The notes below the pieces were generated by a model, which was given only the letters and a program-made list of their open reading frames with translations, was not told where the DNA came from and searched no databases. From Algiphilus aromaticivorans DG1253 (GTDB taxonomy: Bacteria; Pseudomonadota; Gammaproteobacteria; Nevskiales; Nevskiaceae): 64,000 bases of DNA. The stretch covers positions 2,294,001-2,358,000 of the forward strand of contig NZ_JPOG01000001.1 in the NCBI RefSeq assembly GCF_000733765.1, read 5' to 3'. Positions within the stretch are counted from its first letter, which is position 1, and every line of letters begins with the position of its first letter. Both the position numbers and the translations under genes were made by a program. Positions 28,223 through 40,000 of this stretch are shown in pieces.

Positions 28223-29586
28223 CGTAGCTGGGTGCGCAGGCGCACGACCTCGCCGACGATGACGAGGCAGGCGCCGTCGACCTCCGCGGCGGCGACCCGC
28301 TCGGGAAGATCGGCCAGCGTGCCGGTGATGACCTGCTGCTCGGGCAGCGTGCCCTGCACGATCATCGCCGCCGGCCAATCGTCGGGCAGACCGTGGGCGC
28401 GCAATGCCGCCATGGCATCGGCGAGCCGCGTGCGGCCCATGAAGATACAGACGGTCTGACCGCGCCGGGCCAACATGTCCCAGTGCAGGTCCAGCTGGCC
28501 GTCGGCGCGCGGGTGGCCGGTGACGAAAATGGCGGCCTGCGCGTGATCGCGATGCGTCAGCGGAATGCCGGCGTAGGCCGCACAACCGTTGGCGGCGGTG
28601 ATGCCGGGCACGACCTCGAAGGCCACGCCATTCTCCGCCAGCTCCGCGATCTCCTCGCCACCGCGGCCGAAGACGAAAGGATCACCGCCCTTCAGCCGCA
28701 GCACGCGCTTGCCCTGCTGTGCCAGCTCGACCAGCTTGTCGTTGATCTGCTCCTGCGGCAGCGTGTGCTGGCTGGCGCGCTTGCCGACGTGAATGCGCTC
28801 GGCATCGCGGCGCACCATTTCCAGGATGCGCGGCGACACCAGATGGTCGTAGAGCACGACGTCGCAGTTCTGCAGCAGGCGCAATGCGCGCAATGTCAGC
28901 AGGTCCGGATCGCCCGGTCCGGCACCCACCAGCCAGACGACACCGCGCTGACTGCCATCGGCCGACAACCGCTCCAGCTCGGCGTCCGCCGCGGCCTCGT
29001 CACCGGACATCGCCGCCGGCGCGCCGGGGCCGTCGATGAAGGCCTCCCAAAGCTTGCGGCGGGCATCGATATCCATCGTCATCTGCTGATCGCGCCGGCG
29101 GCCGATGTAGTCGGCCAGCCGCCCGATGCGCTGGTCGAAGAGCTGCTCGATCTGCTGCTTGAGCCGCCGCGCCAGCATGGGCGCGCGCCCGGCACTGGAG
29201 ATGGCGATGAGGATGGGGGCGCGGTCGACGATGGCGGGAGTGATGGCGGTGCTCGCCGCCGTGTCGTCGACGACATTGACCGGCAGGCCGCGTGCGCTGG
29301 CGACCTCGGCGACAGCCCTATTGGCCTGGGCATCGTCGGTGGCTGCCACCACCAGCACGCAGCCATCGAGCTGTGCGGCGTCGAAGTCGGCCGCCACGGG
29401 CGCGATGTCCATTTCGGCGAAGGCCGGATGCGCCGCGCGCGTCACGAGCCGGATGGCGGCGCCGGCGCGCAACAGCAGCCGGGCCTTGCGCAATGCGATC
29501 TCGCCGCCGCCGAATAGCAGCACGGGCTGGCCGCGCAGGCGCAGGAACATCGGGAAATAGGGCCAGTCGGCAAGCCGCTCGGGCAC
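28198..29586 (-). CDS. cysG: siroheme synthase (trifunctional CysG)
   Basis: Makes siroheme from uroporphyrinogen III for sulfite and nitrite reductase. 462 aa fusion. The N-terminal precorrin-2 dehydrogenase/ferrochelatase part (1-about 150) has the NAD-binding LLFGGGEIALRKARLLL; a dimer region follows to about 210. The C-terminal uroporphyrinogen methyltransferase starts VWLVGAGPGDPDLLTLRAL and continues VVLYDHLVSPRIL, LRLKGGDPFVFGRGGEE and VPGITAANGCAAYAGIPLTH. It lies divergent from cysB across 59 bp, fitting control by CysB in sulfur assimilation. Confidence 0.97.
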   Translation of the reverse strand: MPERLADWPYFPMFLRLRGQPVLLFGGGEIALRKARLLLRAGAAIRLVTRAAHPAFAEMDIAPVAADFDAAQLDGCVLVVAATDDAQANRAVAEVASARGLPVNVVDDTAASTAITPAIVDRAPILIAISSAGRAPMLARRLKQQIEQLFDQRIGRLADYIGRRRDQQMTMDIDARRKLWEAFIDGPGAPAAMSGDEAAADAELERLSADGSQRGVVWLVGAGPGDPDLLTLRALRLLQNCDVVLYDHLVSPRILEMVRRDAERIHVGKRASQHTLPQEQINDKLVELAQQGKRVLRLKGGDPFVFGRGGEEIAELAENGVAFEVVPGITAANGCAAYAGIPLTHRDHAQAAIFVTGHPRADGQLDLHWDMLARRGQTVCIFMGRTRLADAMAALRAHGLPDDWPAAMIVQGTLPEQQVITGTLADLPERVAAAEVDGACLVIVGEVVRLRTQLRWFGAADA

Positions 29587-29621
29587 TGGATGCTTCCGAA
29601 TAAGAACGCGCTGTATTATAG

Positions 29622-30629
<1,008 letters not shown>

Positions 30630-30635
30630 CGGCGA

Positions 30636-31477
30636 TCAGCCCCGCAGCACCCGCGCGTGATGCGCGATGTGGTCGGCGACGAAGCTCTGGATGAACCAGT
30701 AACTGTGGTCGTAGCCTTCGTGCCGGCGCAGCGTCAGCTTCTGCCCTGAGTCCGCGGCCGCGGCCTCCAGCGCCTCCGGGTGCAGCTCGCGCTCCAGGAA
30801 CTGATCGGCCGTGCCCTGATCGACGAGGATCGTGTCGGCGCGAGGCTGAGCGCGCATCAGCTCGCTCGCGTCCCAGGCCTTCCAGGCCTCGCGGTCGTCG
30901 CCCAGATAGTTCGAGAAGGCCTTCTCGCCCCAGGGCACCTGGCCGGGATTGCAGATGGGCGCGAAGGCCGAGACGGAGGCCCAGCGATCGGGATGGCGCA
31001 GCGCTGAAACCAGCGCGCCGTGACCGCCCATGGAGTGGCCGAAGATGCCGCGACGGTCTGTGACGATCGGGAACTCGGCCTCGATCAGTGCCGGCAGCTC
31101 GGCGTTGACGTAGCTGGCCATGCGGTAGCCCTTGGTCCAGGGCTCGGCGCTGGCGTCAATGTAGAAGCCGGCGCCGGTACCGAAGTCATAGGCCTCGTCC
31201 TCGCCCGAATAGCCGAGACCGCGCGGGCTGGTGTCGCAGGCGACCAGTGCCAAACCATGCTCGGCGGCCAAGCGTTGGGCACCGGCCTTGATCATGAAGG
31301 TCTCGTCGGTGCAGGTCAGGCCGGCGAGATAGTAGAGCGCCGGCATCGGCGCGGCTTGCGCCTGCGGCGGCAGATAGACCGCGAAGGCCATGTCGGTACT
31401 GGTCTCGACGGAGGCATGGCTATAGAAGCCCATGCGTCCGCCGAAGCAGGCGTGCTCGGAGCGCGTCGTGATCGCCA

Positions 31478-31478
<1 letters not shown>
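30636..31478 (-). CDS. fghA: S-formylglutathione hydrolase
   Basis: Serine esterase that releases formate and glutathione in formaldehyde detoxification; cytoplasmic. 280 aa. Nucleophile elbow GIFGHSMGGHGAL with the catalytic Ser; the acid and His lie in DTILVDQGTADQFL and RRHEGYDHSYWFIQSF. N-terminal GRMGFYSHASVETSTDMAFA is typical. The start overlaps the stop of frmA by one base (TGATG). Confidence 0.96.
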
Positions 31479-32584
<1,106 letters not shown>

Positions 32585-32741
32585 GAGGGGCTCCTGCTTG
32601 TTGTTCGGGATTCGTTGCGGGGACGCGTGGCACTACATCCCCTGTCCGGGACGGATGCTAACGCAGCCGCGCGCAGCATCCCCGCCGCTGCGGCACACTG
32701 GCCCGACACCGCATCGCCGCGATGACAACAAGGGGGAGCCC

Positions 32742-33650
32742 GTGGCCGGTGAGATCCAGTACGACCCGCAGGGCCTGCAGGCGCTCAACTTCGCGCTGGC
32801 TGCCATCGTCTTCTCCGTGGCGCTGCACCTGCGCCTGGCCGAGCTGCGCGCAGTGCTTGCCGCGCCGCGTGTGGTGGCGGCCGGCCTGGCCGCGCAGTGG
32901 CTGCTGCTGCCGGCACTGACACTGGCGCTGATCCTGCTGCTGCGCCCGGAGCCCGCCTTCGCGGCCGGCATGATGCTGATCGCTGCCTGCCCCGGCGGCA
33001 GCGTGTCCAACTACTTCGTGCTGGTGGCGCGCGGCAATGCCCTACTATCGGTGGGCCTGACCAGCTTCTCGACGCTGGCCTGCGTGCTGAGCACGCCGCT
33101 GATCTTCGCCGCCGGCATGGCGCTGCTGCCCGCGGCAGCCGACAGCACCCCACTCGCCGTGCCACTGTCAGCCATGCTGTCGCTGCTGGTCTGGACCGTG
33201 CTGCTGCCGCTGCTGGCCGGCGTGGCCGTGCAGGCCCTGCTGCCGGCGCTGGCGGACCGCCTGCGCGCACCCTCGCGCTGGCTGGCGGGGCTGCTGCTGG
33301 CGGCCATCATCGGCATCGGCTTCTTCAACAACGCCGGGCTGGTCGGCGACTGGCGGTTGGCGCCCATGCTGTTGATGGTCATCGTCCACAACACGCTGGC
33401 GCTGGCCGGCGGCTACGGCCTGGCGCGACTGACGCGCTGCCCTGAGCCCGAGGCACGCGCCATCACGCTGGAGACGGGCATTCAGAACGCGGGACTGGGC
33501 CTGATCCTGATCTTCAATTTCTATCCCGAGACCGGCGCCATGATGACGCTGGTGGCCACTTGGGGCGTCTGGCATCTCGTCGCCGGTGCGGTGCTGGCGC
33601 GCTGGTGGCGGGGACGCCCCCTGTCCGCACCGGAAACCCGCCCGGCATAA
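32742..33650 (+). CDS. bile acid:sodium symporter family (BASS/SBF) permease
   Basis: 302 aa inner-membrane protein with about nine or ten hydrophobic helices. Family features are ALNFALAAIVFSVALHLRL near the N-terminus, the discontinuous-helix motif IAACPGGSVSNYFVLVARGNALLSVGLT (about residues 82-110), and ETGIQNAGLGLIL in the second repeat, which carry the sodium sites in this family. The start is the GTG at 32742 with GGGGGAG upstream. Substrates are organic anions or steroids in known members; this one cannot be assigned. It is divergent from frmA. Confidence 0.85.
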   Translation: MAGEIQYDPQGLQALNFALAAIVFSVALHLRLAELRAVLAAPRVVAAGLAAQWLLLPALTLALILLLRPEPAFAAGMMLIAACPGGSVSNYFVLVARGNALLSVGLTSFSTLACVLSTPLIFAAGMALLPAAADSTPLAVPLSAMLSLLVWTVLLPLLAGVAVQALLPALADRLRAPSRWLAGLLLAAIIGIGFFNNAGLVGDWRLAPMLLMVIVHNTLALAGGYGLARLTRCPEPEARAITLETGIQNAGLGLILIFNFYPETGAMMTLVATWGVWHLVAGAVLARWWRGRPLSAPETRPA

Positions 33651-33659
33651 TCCCCGGCC

Positions 33660-34001
33660 ATGGGTCTATCGCTTGCCAGCCTCGGCTTCTATGTCGCAGC
33701 CGCCTTTGCCGAGATCGCCGGCTGCTTCGCTTTCTGGGCCTGGCTGCGCGGTGGTGCCAGCGGCTGGTGGCTCCTGCCCGGCCTGGCCAGCCTCGCGCTC
33801 TTCGCTTTCCTGCTGACGCGCATCGACGTCGGCTTCGCCGGCCGCGCCTATGCCGCCTACGGCGGCGTCTACATCCTGGCGTCGCTGTTCTGGCTCTGGG
33901 CCGTCGAGGGCATCCGGCCCAGCGGGTGGGATCTTGCCGGCAGTGGTCTCGCCGTGCTCGGCACTCTGGTGATTCTTGCCGGCGCGCAAGAGCAGCGTTG
34001 A
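33660..34001 (+). CDS. YnfA family (UPF0060) small membrane protein
   Basis: 113 aa with four transmembrane helices, similar in size to small multidrug resistance proteins. The signatures [39 protein letters not shown] and [21 protein letters not shown] identify the YnfA family, in which some members have been linked to efflux. It lies 9 bp after the BASS gene and is convergent with the CDF transporter. Confidence 0.92.
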   Translation: MGLSLASLGFYVAAAFAEIAGCFAFWAWLRGGASGWWLLPGLASLALFAFLLTRIDVGFAGRAYAAYGGVYILASLFWLWAVEGIRPSGWDLAGSGLAVLGTLVILAGAQEQR

Positions 34002-34018
34002 CGCAGCGCCATAACGGC

Positions 34019-34948
34019 TCAGCGTGACGGCGCGCCGCAGGCAGGGTCCACCCGACAGGCCTCGCGCAGGGTGGCGTCCTCCGGCTGCAGGGTGGTGTGG
34101 GTAATGCCGAAGCGCTGGCGCAGCAGCTCCTGCAGTCGCGGCAGCACCTCCTGCCAGCGCTCCAGCCCGTGCAGATCGACATGTGCCGCCAGCGCGCGCT
34201 CGCGCGAGGACAGCGTCCAGATGTGCATGTCGTGCACGGTCTGAACGCCCTCGATGTCCGCCATCGCCGCGCCCACCTCGACCGCGTCGAGATCCTGCGG
34301 CACGGCCTCCATCAGCACGCGCAGCACCTCCTTCAACAGGCGGAAGGCCGATACCAGAATGAGACCCGCCACGAAGAGCGAGAGCAGCGGATCGATAGGC
34401 GTCCAACCCGTGAAATAGATGACCACGCCGGCACCGAGCGCAGCCACCGAACCGAGCAGATCACCGAAGACATGTAGCAGCGCACCGCGCACATTCATGG
34501 TCTGCTCGCCGCGCAGCAGGATGACCGCCACCAGGATATTGACGCCGAGGCCGATGGCGGCCACCACCATGACCATCATTCCCGCCACCGGCACCGGCTC
34601 GGCCAGCCGCCGCAGCGCGGTCACGGTGACCGCGACGACGACCAACCCCATCAGCAGCGTGTTCAGCAGCGCCCCCAGGACCTCGGCGCGCTGGAAGCCG
34701 AAGGACATGCGCCGCGAGGCCGGCCGGCGCGCCAGCCAGGCGGCGACAGCGCCAATGGCCAGCGCGGAGGCGTCGGTCACCATGTGACCCGCATCGGAGA
34801 GCAGCGCCAGCGAGCCCGACAGCCAGCCACCCACGGCCTCGACGACCGCGAAGCTGATCGTCACGAGCACCGCCAGCATCAATGTCCGGCCGCTGCCGTG
34901 CGCGTGCCCGCCGTGAGAATGATCGTGATGATGGTGGTTCCCGCTCAT
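34019..34948 (-). CDS. CDF family zinc/cadmium/cobalt efflux transporter (CzcD/ZitB-like)
   Basis: 309 aa inner-membrane metal/proton antiporter. A His-rich N-terminus (HHHHDHSHGGHAHG) precedes six helices. The transport site is canonical: SDAGHMVTD in helix 2 (His55, Asp59) and LLHVFGDLLGSV in helix 5 (His159, Asp163). A cytoplasmic ferredoxin-like C-terminal domain (about residues 210-300) contains VHDMHIWTLSSRERALAAHV. The ATG at 34948 overlaps the stop of the upstream ArsR regulator (ATGA), so sensor and exporter are coupled and likely zinc-induced. Confidence 0.95.
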   Translation of the reverse strand: MSGNHHHHDHSHGGHAHGSGRTLMLAVLVTISFAVVEAVGGWLSGSLALLSDAGHMVTDASALAIGAVAAWLARRPASRRMSFGFQRAEVLGALLNTLLMGLVVVAVTVTALRRLAEPVPVAGMMVMVVAAIGLGVNILVAVILLRGEQTMNVRGALLHVFGDLLGSVAALGAGVVIYFTGWTPIDPLLSLFVAGLILVSAFRLLKEVLRVLMEAVPQDLDAVEVGAAMADIEGVQTVHDMHIWTLSSRERALAAHVDLHGLERWQEVLPRLQELLRQRFGITHTTLQPEDATLREACRVDPACGAPSR

Positions 34949-35250
34949 TCGCCCGGCTCCTGCATGTGCTCGATCATGTCCAGCAGCATGCCGCGCACGT
35001 GCTGATCGGCGGCACGATAGAAAACCCGCTTTCCCTGCCGCTCGGTGCGCATCAGGCGCGCCGCGCGCAGCAGCCGCAGATGGTGACTGGCCAGCGATGG
35101 GGAAAGACCCAGCTGCTGGGACAGGTCCTGCACGCTCACCGCCTCGTCGAGGCAGGCGCAGACCAGGCGCAGGCGATTGGGGTCGCCCAACAGATGAAAG
35201 GTTTCCGCGAGCTGCGCCGCCTGATCGGTGTCGAGTATTTCTTCTGCCAT
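34945..35250 (-). CDS. ArsR/SmtB family zinc-type repressor
   Basis: 101 aa winged-helix metal sensor. DNA-binding helix LSQQLGLSPSLASHHLRLLR. The C-terminal alpha-5 zinc site of SmtB/CzrA is complete: Asp82-x-His84, ten residues, His95-x2-Glu98. Cys residues in VCACLDE (31, 33) could add an alpha-3 site. ATG at 35250 is used; the longer frame upstream passes through the promoter. It autoregulates with the CDF transporter, most likely through the AT-rich site just upstream. Confidence 0.93.
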   Translation of the reverse strand: MAEEILDTDQAAQLAETFHLLGDPNRLRLVCACLDEAVSVQDLSQQLGLSPSLASHHLRLLRAARLMRTERQGKRVFYRAADQHVRGMLLDMIEHMQEPGE

Positions 35251-35267
35251 GCGCGCAACATAGCAAC

Positions 35268-35292
35268 GTTCAAACATATATTCAAATATTGA
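35268..35292. promoter_or_regulatory. AT-rich ArsR/SmtB-type operator
   Basis: The GC-rich background drops to an AT-rich block directly upstream of the ArsR gene. It contains TTCAAACAT (35269-35277) and TTCAAATAT (35281-35289) as a direct repeat, with CAAACATATATTCA inside it resembling the 6-2-6 operators of SmtB/CzrA proteins, and TCAAATATTGA as a small inverted repeat. It lies 18-42 bp before the start codon, where it would cover the promoter. Confidence 0.6.
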
Positions 35293-35452
35293 TCTTGCTA
35301 GCGTGCCCGATACGAGCCGGGCCCTGTCGACACCGCCCTCCTGCCCCACAGTGAGCGCTCCGCACTGGATTCGCAGAGGGCGACCCCTTGTGGTTTCTGG
35401 GCCTGCATGGGAAAAGCCGCGCCGCCGTGTCTGATTCAACCCGAAAGGGCGC

Positions 35453-35875
35453 TTATGCAGGCTGCCCGCCGCTGTCTACCTGGCCCCCCAGGGCTGCGAG
35501 AATCCCGCAATCGTCGACCGAGTGGCCGCCCTCGCACGCGGCCCGTAGCCGCTCCAGGCGCATTTCCAGCCGCCGCAGCTGGCTGATGCGCTCACGCACC
35601 GCAGCGAGCTGCTCCCTCACGCGCTCGTCCACCGCCTCGCAGGGGCTCGCAGGATGAGCGGCCAGCTGCATCAGCGAGCGGATCGCGGCGATCGAGAAGC
35701 CCAGTTCACGGGCCCGGGTGACGAATGCCAGCCGTTCGAGATCCTCGTCACCGTAGTAGCGGTACCCGTTTTCTCCCCTTTGAGGCGGCGGCAACAGCTC
35801 GATACGCTCGTAATAGCGGATGTTCGGCGCGATGCAGCCGCTCAAGCGGGCAACTTCGCCAATGGTGTATCGCAT
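35453..35875 (-). CDS. MerR family metal-responsive regulator (CadR/PbrR-type), cassette 1
   Basis: 140 aa. N-terminal winged helix YTIGEVARLSGCIAPNIRYY, then ENGYRYYGDEDLERLAFVTRARELGFS. Cysteines at 14, 79, 114 and 123 correspond to the PbrR/CadR/ZntR sensing set (Cys79 at the head of the dimerisation helix, Cys114 and 123 in the binding loop CEGGHSVDDCGIL). It is transcribed away from the DUF3703/CDF genes; the shared gap holds a promoter with a 19-bp spacer and a perfect 7-3-7 dyad. Likely inducers are Zn, Cd or Pb. A close paralogue lies at 44117-44524. Confidence 0.93.
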   Translation of the reverse strand: MRYTIGEVARLSGCIAPNIRYYERIELLPPPQRGENGYRYYGDEDLERLAFVTRARELGFSIAAIRSLMQLAAHPASPCEAVDERVREQLAAVRERISQLRRLEMRLERLRAACEGGHSVDDCGILAALGGQVDSGGQPA

Positions 35876-35889
35876 GCTGGAACTCGCCC

Positions 35890-35920
35890 TTTACCTTATA
35901 GCGACTATAAGCTTTATGCT
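35890..35920 (+). promoter_or_regulatory. MerR-type promoter/operator, cassette 1
   Basis: TTTACC (-35, 35890-35895) and TATGCT (-10, 35915-35920) are separated by 19 bp, the over-long spacer that MerR proteins act on. Between them is a perfect dyad CTTATAG-CGA-CTATAAG (35895-35911). It faces the DUF3703 and short CDF genes. Confidence 0.8.
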
Positions 35921-35953
35921 CACTTTCGACATCAATTCGGGCCAGGACCGGTC

Positions 35954-36337
35954 ATGACGTTCACTGGAAATATCCGTCCCTACGTAGCCGCCGAGTTGCG
36001 CCGCGCCAAGGCAGCCGAAAACTGCGGTGACGCAGCTCTTGCCTTCACGCATCTGGAGCGCGCGCATGTCCTGGGACAGGCATCTACACGAGAGCATGTC
36101 AGGGCGCATTGGCACATGCTCCGCTGGGCCGTTCGGCATCGCCTGCTCCGGGAAATCAGCGGCCAGCTCCTGCGCATTATCGGCGCCGCGACCAAGACCG
36201 CGATCGGGCTCGTGCCCACCGGCAATACCGGAGGCTCCAACGTCAGCCCCTTCAAGCGACTGCCCATTCCGCCCGATCTCGAAACGACGATCCGAGCTGC
36301 ACGAAGCGGCGACCATCCGCAATCGCCCGCCGGATAA
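35954..36337 (+). CDS. DUF3703 family protein, cassette 1
   Basis: 127 aa, soluble, alpha-helical, no signal peptide. Conserved core: RPYVAAELRRAKAAE, then AFTHLERAHVLGQASTREHV and HMLRWAVRHR, ending with GLVPTGNTGGSNVSPFKRLP. The His residues of HLERAHVLGQ and the spaced His in EHVRAHWHML suggest a metal site. The function is unknown to me; the family tends to lie beside metal-resistance genes. It is first gene after the MerR promoter and 4 bp before the short CDF. The paralogue at 44606 is alike over almost its whole length. Confidence 0.88.
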   Translation: MTFTGNIRPYVAAELRRAKAAENCGDAALAFTHLERAHVLGQASTREHVRAHWHMLRWAVRHRLLREISGQLLRIIGAATKTAIGLVPTGNTGGSNVSPFKRLPIPPDLETTIRAARSGDHPQSPAG

Positions 36338-36341
36338 AGCC

Positions 36342-37001
36342 ATGGCCGGTTGCTGCGACGAGAACGACACCCACCTCGCGGAGTTGCGAGCACGCCAGAC
36401 GCACATGCTCTGGATCGTGCTCGGTATCAACGCCGTCATGTTCATTGTCGAGTTCACTGCGGGCTGGCTCGCCGCGTCGAACGCGCTGCTCGGCGACTCG
36501 CTGGACATGCTCGGCGACTCGCTCGTCTATGGCCTAAGTCTTTTCGTGGTGGCCCGCAGCGTCCGCTGGAAGGCGATCTCGGCCGGCTTCAAGGGCGCGG
36601 TCATGCTGACGCTGGGCTTGCTGGTGCTGGGGGATGCCATCGTCAAGGCCTGGTCCGGTGCCGCGCCGCAATATGGCGTCATGGCGACGGTCGGCATGCT
36701 CGCGCTTGCCGCCAACACCGTGTGCTTGCTGCTGCTTACACGCCACCGCGGCGACGACGTCAACATGAGTTCGGCCTGGATCTGCTCGCGCAACGACCTC
36801 GTCGCCAATACCGGCGTCCTGATTGCGGCCGGACTGGTCGCCTGGAGCGGCAGCCGCTGGCCGGACGTGATCGTCGGCGCCGCGATCGCCTCGCTGTTCA
36901 TCCGCTCGGCAATTGGCGTCCTGCGCCAGGCCTATCTGACGCTGGGAGAGTCGTCGGCGCCAGCACCGGCCGGCACAGAACCGTGCCGGCGCAGCGCCTG
37001 A
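36342..37001 (+). CDS. short CDF-like cation transporter without C-terminal domain, cassette 1
   Basis: 219 aa with six predicted helices but no cytoplasmic ferredoxin-like domain. A Cys-rich N-terminus (MAGCCDENDTH) precedes helix 1. The metal site is unusual: helix 2 has Asp55-x3-Asp59 (GDSLDMLGDS) and helix 5 has Cys148-x3-Asp152 (ICSRNDLVAN) where zinc CDF proteins have His-x3-Asp. The same residues occur in the paralogue at 44980. It is cotranscribed with DUF3703 under the MerR promoter and convergent with the RND operon. It should export a divalent metal; which one is open. Confidence 0.85.
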   Translation: MAGCCDENDTHLAELRARQTHMLWIVLGINAVMFIVEFTAGWLAASNALLGDSLDMLGDSLVYGLSLFVVARSVRWKAISAGFKGAVMLTLGLLVLGDAIVKAWSGAAPQYGVMATVGMLALAANTVCLLLLTRHRGDDVNMSSAWICSRNDLVANTGVLIAAGLVAWSGSRWPDVIVGAAIASLFIRSAIGVLRQAYLTLGESSAPAPAGTEPCRRSA

Positions 37002-37007
37002 AGCCGG

Positions 37008-40000
37008 TCAGAGCCGCACGTCCCGCCGCGGCTCCGCGAACCAGCGGTAGACCGCGGGCAGAACGAGCAGCGTGAGCAGCGTCGAGGTGATGAGCCCGCC
37101 CACCACGACCGCCGCCAGCGGGCGCTGGACATTGGCGCCGATGCCGTCGGCCAGCAGCAGCGGCACGAGGCCGAAGATCGAGGTCACCGCCGTCATCAAT
37201 ACCGGCCGCAGTCGATACTCGGCGCCGGTACGCACGGCCTCGGTGAGGTCCATGCCCTGCTCGCGCAGCTGGTTGATGCAGGACACCAGCACGACGCCGT
37301 TGAGCACGGCCACGCCGAAGACGGCGATGAAGCCGACGGCGGCCGGAACCGAGACGTAGAGCCCCGTCACCCACAGCGTCAGGATGCCGCCGGTGACCGC
37401 GAAAGGCACATTCAGGAAGATCAGCGCCGCGTAGCGCAGCGACGAGAAGGCCGAGTAGAGCAGCAGGAAGATCAGCCCCAGCGTGACGGGCACGACGAGA
37501 TAGAGCCGCTGCATTGCCCGCGCCTGATTCTCGAACTGGCCGCCGAATTCGACGAAATAGCCCGGCGGCATGTCGATCTCCGCCTGGATGCGCTGACGCA
37601 GCTCCTCGACCACGCTGCCCATGTCGCGGCCGCGTACGTTCATCTGCACGTAGATGCGCCGGCTGGCATTGGAGCGCGAGATCTTCTTCGGCCCGGTGTA
37701 GAGCGAGACATCGGCGACCCGGCTCATCGGCATGAGCGTGCCGTCCGGCGTTCGCAGCTGCAAGCGCCGTATCTCTTCAAGGCCCTCGCGTTGCCTTTCC
37801 TGCAGGCGCAGGAAGATGTCGAAGCGCCGCACGCCGTCGAAGACCTGGCCCACGGCATCGCCCCCGACGCCGACCGCCAGGGTGTTCAGCACCTCGTCGA
37901 CACTGATGCCGTGGCGCGCCAGCGCGTCTCGGTCCGGCTTGACCACGATCTGGCGCTTGCCGGACTGCTGCTGCATGCGCACGTCGGTGGCGCCCGGAAC
38001 CTCCCTCGCCAACGCCTCGACCCTGCGGCCGACAGCAGCCAGTTCGTCCAGGTCCTCGCCAAAGATGCTGGCCACGAGCTGCGCCTGTACGCCGGACAGC
38101 AGCTCATCGGTGCGCAGCTGGATGGGCTGCGAGAAGTTGTTGGCCAGCCCCGGGATGCGTTCCGAGACCCGTTCGGCCATGGCCGACTGCAACTGCTCGT
38201 AGTCGCGGCCGCTGTTCCAGGCCTGCAACGGCTTGAGGGTGATCACCGTGGCGACCACATTGACCGGCTCGGGGTCGCCGCCCACCTCGGCGCGACCCAC
38301 GCGCGAATAGGTGCCGGTGACCTCCGGAAACTCGCGCAGCACCGACTGGATGCGCCTGCCGTACTGGATGGCCGAATCCAGGCTTGCGCCCGGCGGCAGG
38401 GTGGATCGCACCTGGAAGGTGCCCTCGCGCAGGGTCGGCACGAACTCCGAGCCCAGCAGCGGGAAGAGCAGCAGGCTCGCCGCGAACAGCAGCACCGCGC
38501 CACCAAGCACGGCCGCCGGCCAGCGCATCGCGCCATCCCGCAACGGGCGGTAGCCGGCCTTCAGCCAGCGCACCAACCGCGGTTCGGCCTGTGCGGCGCC
38601 CTTGCGGAACAGCAGCGTGACCATCACTGGAACCAGTGTCAGCGCCAGCAGCAACGCACCCAGCAGCCCGAAGCTGATGGTGGTGGCCATGGGCGTGAAC
38701 AGCTTGCCTTCGGCGCCCTGCAGCGTGAACAGGGGCAGGAAGACGATGATGATGATGCCGGTGGCGAACACGATCGGCCGTGCAACCTCCCGGCCGGCTT
38801 CGCCGACGATGCGCAGCAGCGGCACGCCCTTGCCACGCTGCCGCACCTCGAGGTTGCGCAGCACGTTTTCCAGCATCACCACAGAGCCGTCCACCATCAT
38901 GCCGATGGCGATGGCCAGCCCACCCAGGCTCATCAGGTTGGCGGACAAACCCACGACATACATGGCGATGAAGGCCGTCAGCACCGACAGCGGCACGCTG
39001 GCCACGACGATCAGTGTCGAGCGCAGATTGCCGAGAAAGAGATAGAGGAAGAGCAGGACCAGCACCGCGCCCAGCAGCAGCGCCGACTGCACCGTGCCGA
39101 TCGCCTTGCTGGTGAGCTCGGCCTGCGAGTAGAAGGGCTTGATGCGCAGCCCGTCCGGAAGGGATTGGTTGATCTCGGCGATCTTGTTCTCGACGTCGAC
39201 CAGCACCTGCTGGGTATTGGTATCGATCAGCTTGAAGACATAGCCGCCGGCCGATTCCGCGCCGTTGGCGATCTGCGCGCCACGGCGGATGGCGGCGCCA
39301 TGGGCGACCTCTGCCACATCGCCAACCGTGACCGGGTTGCCACCCTGCTCGGCGACGATGATGGCGCGGATATCGTCGAGCCCGGCCTCGCCCGAAGCCA
39401 CCCAGCCGTATCCGCGGATGATGTATTCCTCGCCGCCTCGATGGATGAAGGAGGCGCCGACATTGCGGTTGTTGGCGGCGAGCGCGCGGCGCACATCGGC
39501 CACGGTGAGATCGCGAGCCAGCAGCGCATTCTGGTCGAGCCTGACCTGGTACTGCTTCTCGAAGCCACCGATGGACAGCACGCCGGTCACGCCGGGCACC
39601 GTGCGCAGCTGCGGCTTGACGATCCAGTCCTGGAAGGTGCGCTTCTCCATCAAGGAGAAGCCCTCGCCTTCCATGGTGTACATCAGGATTCGCCCCAGCC
39701 CGGTGGTGATCGGGCCGAGTTGTGGCTCACCCAATCCCGGCGGGATCTCGCGCCGCGCCTCGGCCAGGCGTTCGTTGACCAGGCGCCGGGCGAAATAGAT
39801 ATCCGTGCCGTCTTCGAAGTAGACGTCGACGCGCGACAACCCGAAGATCGATGTCGACTGCACCTTCGCCAGATTCGGCAGGCCGTACATGCTGATCTCG
39901 ATGGGGTAGGAAATCAGCGTCTCCACGTCCTCCGGCGACAAACCCTCGCTGGTCGTGTAGACCTGCACCATCGTCGGCGTGGCGTCCGGGAAGGCGTCCA

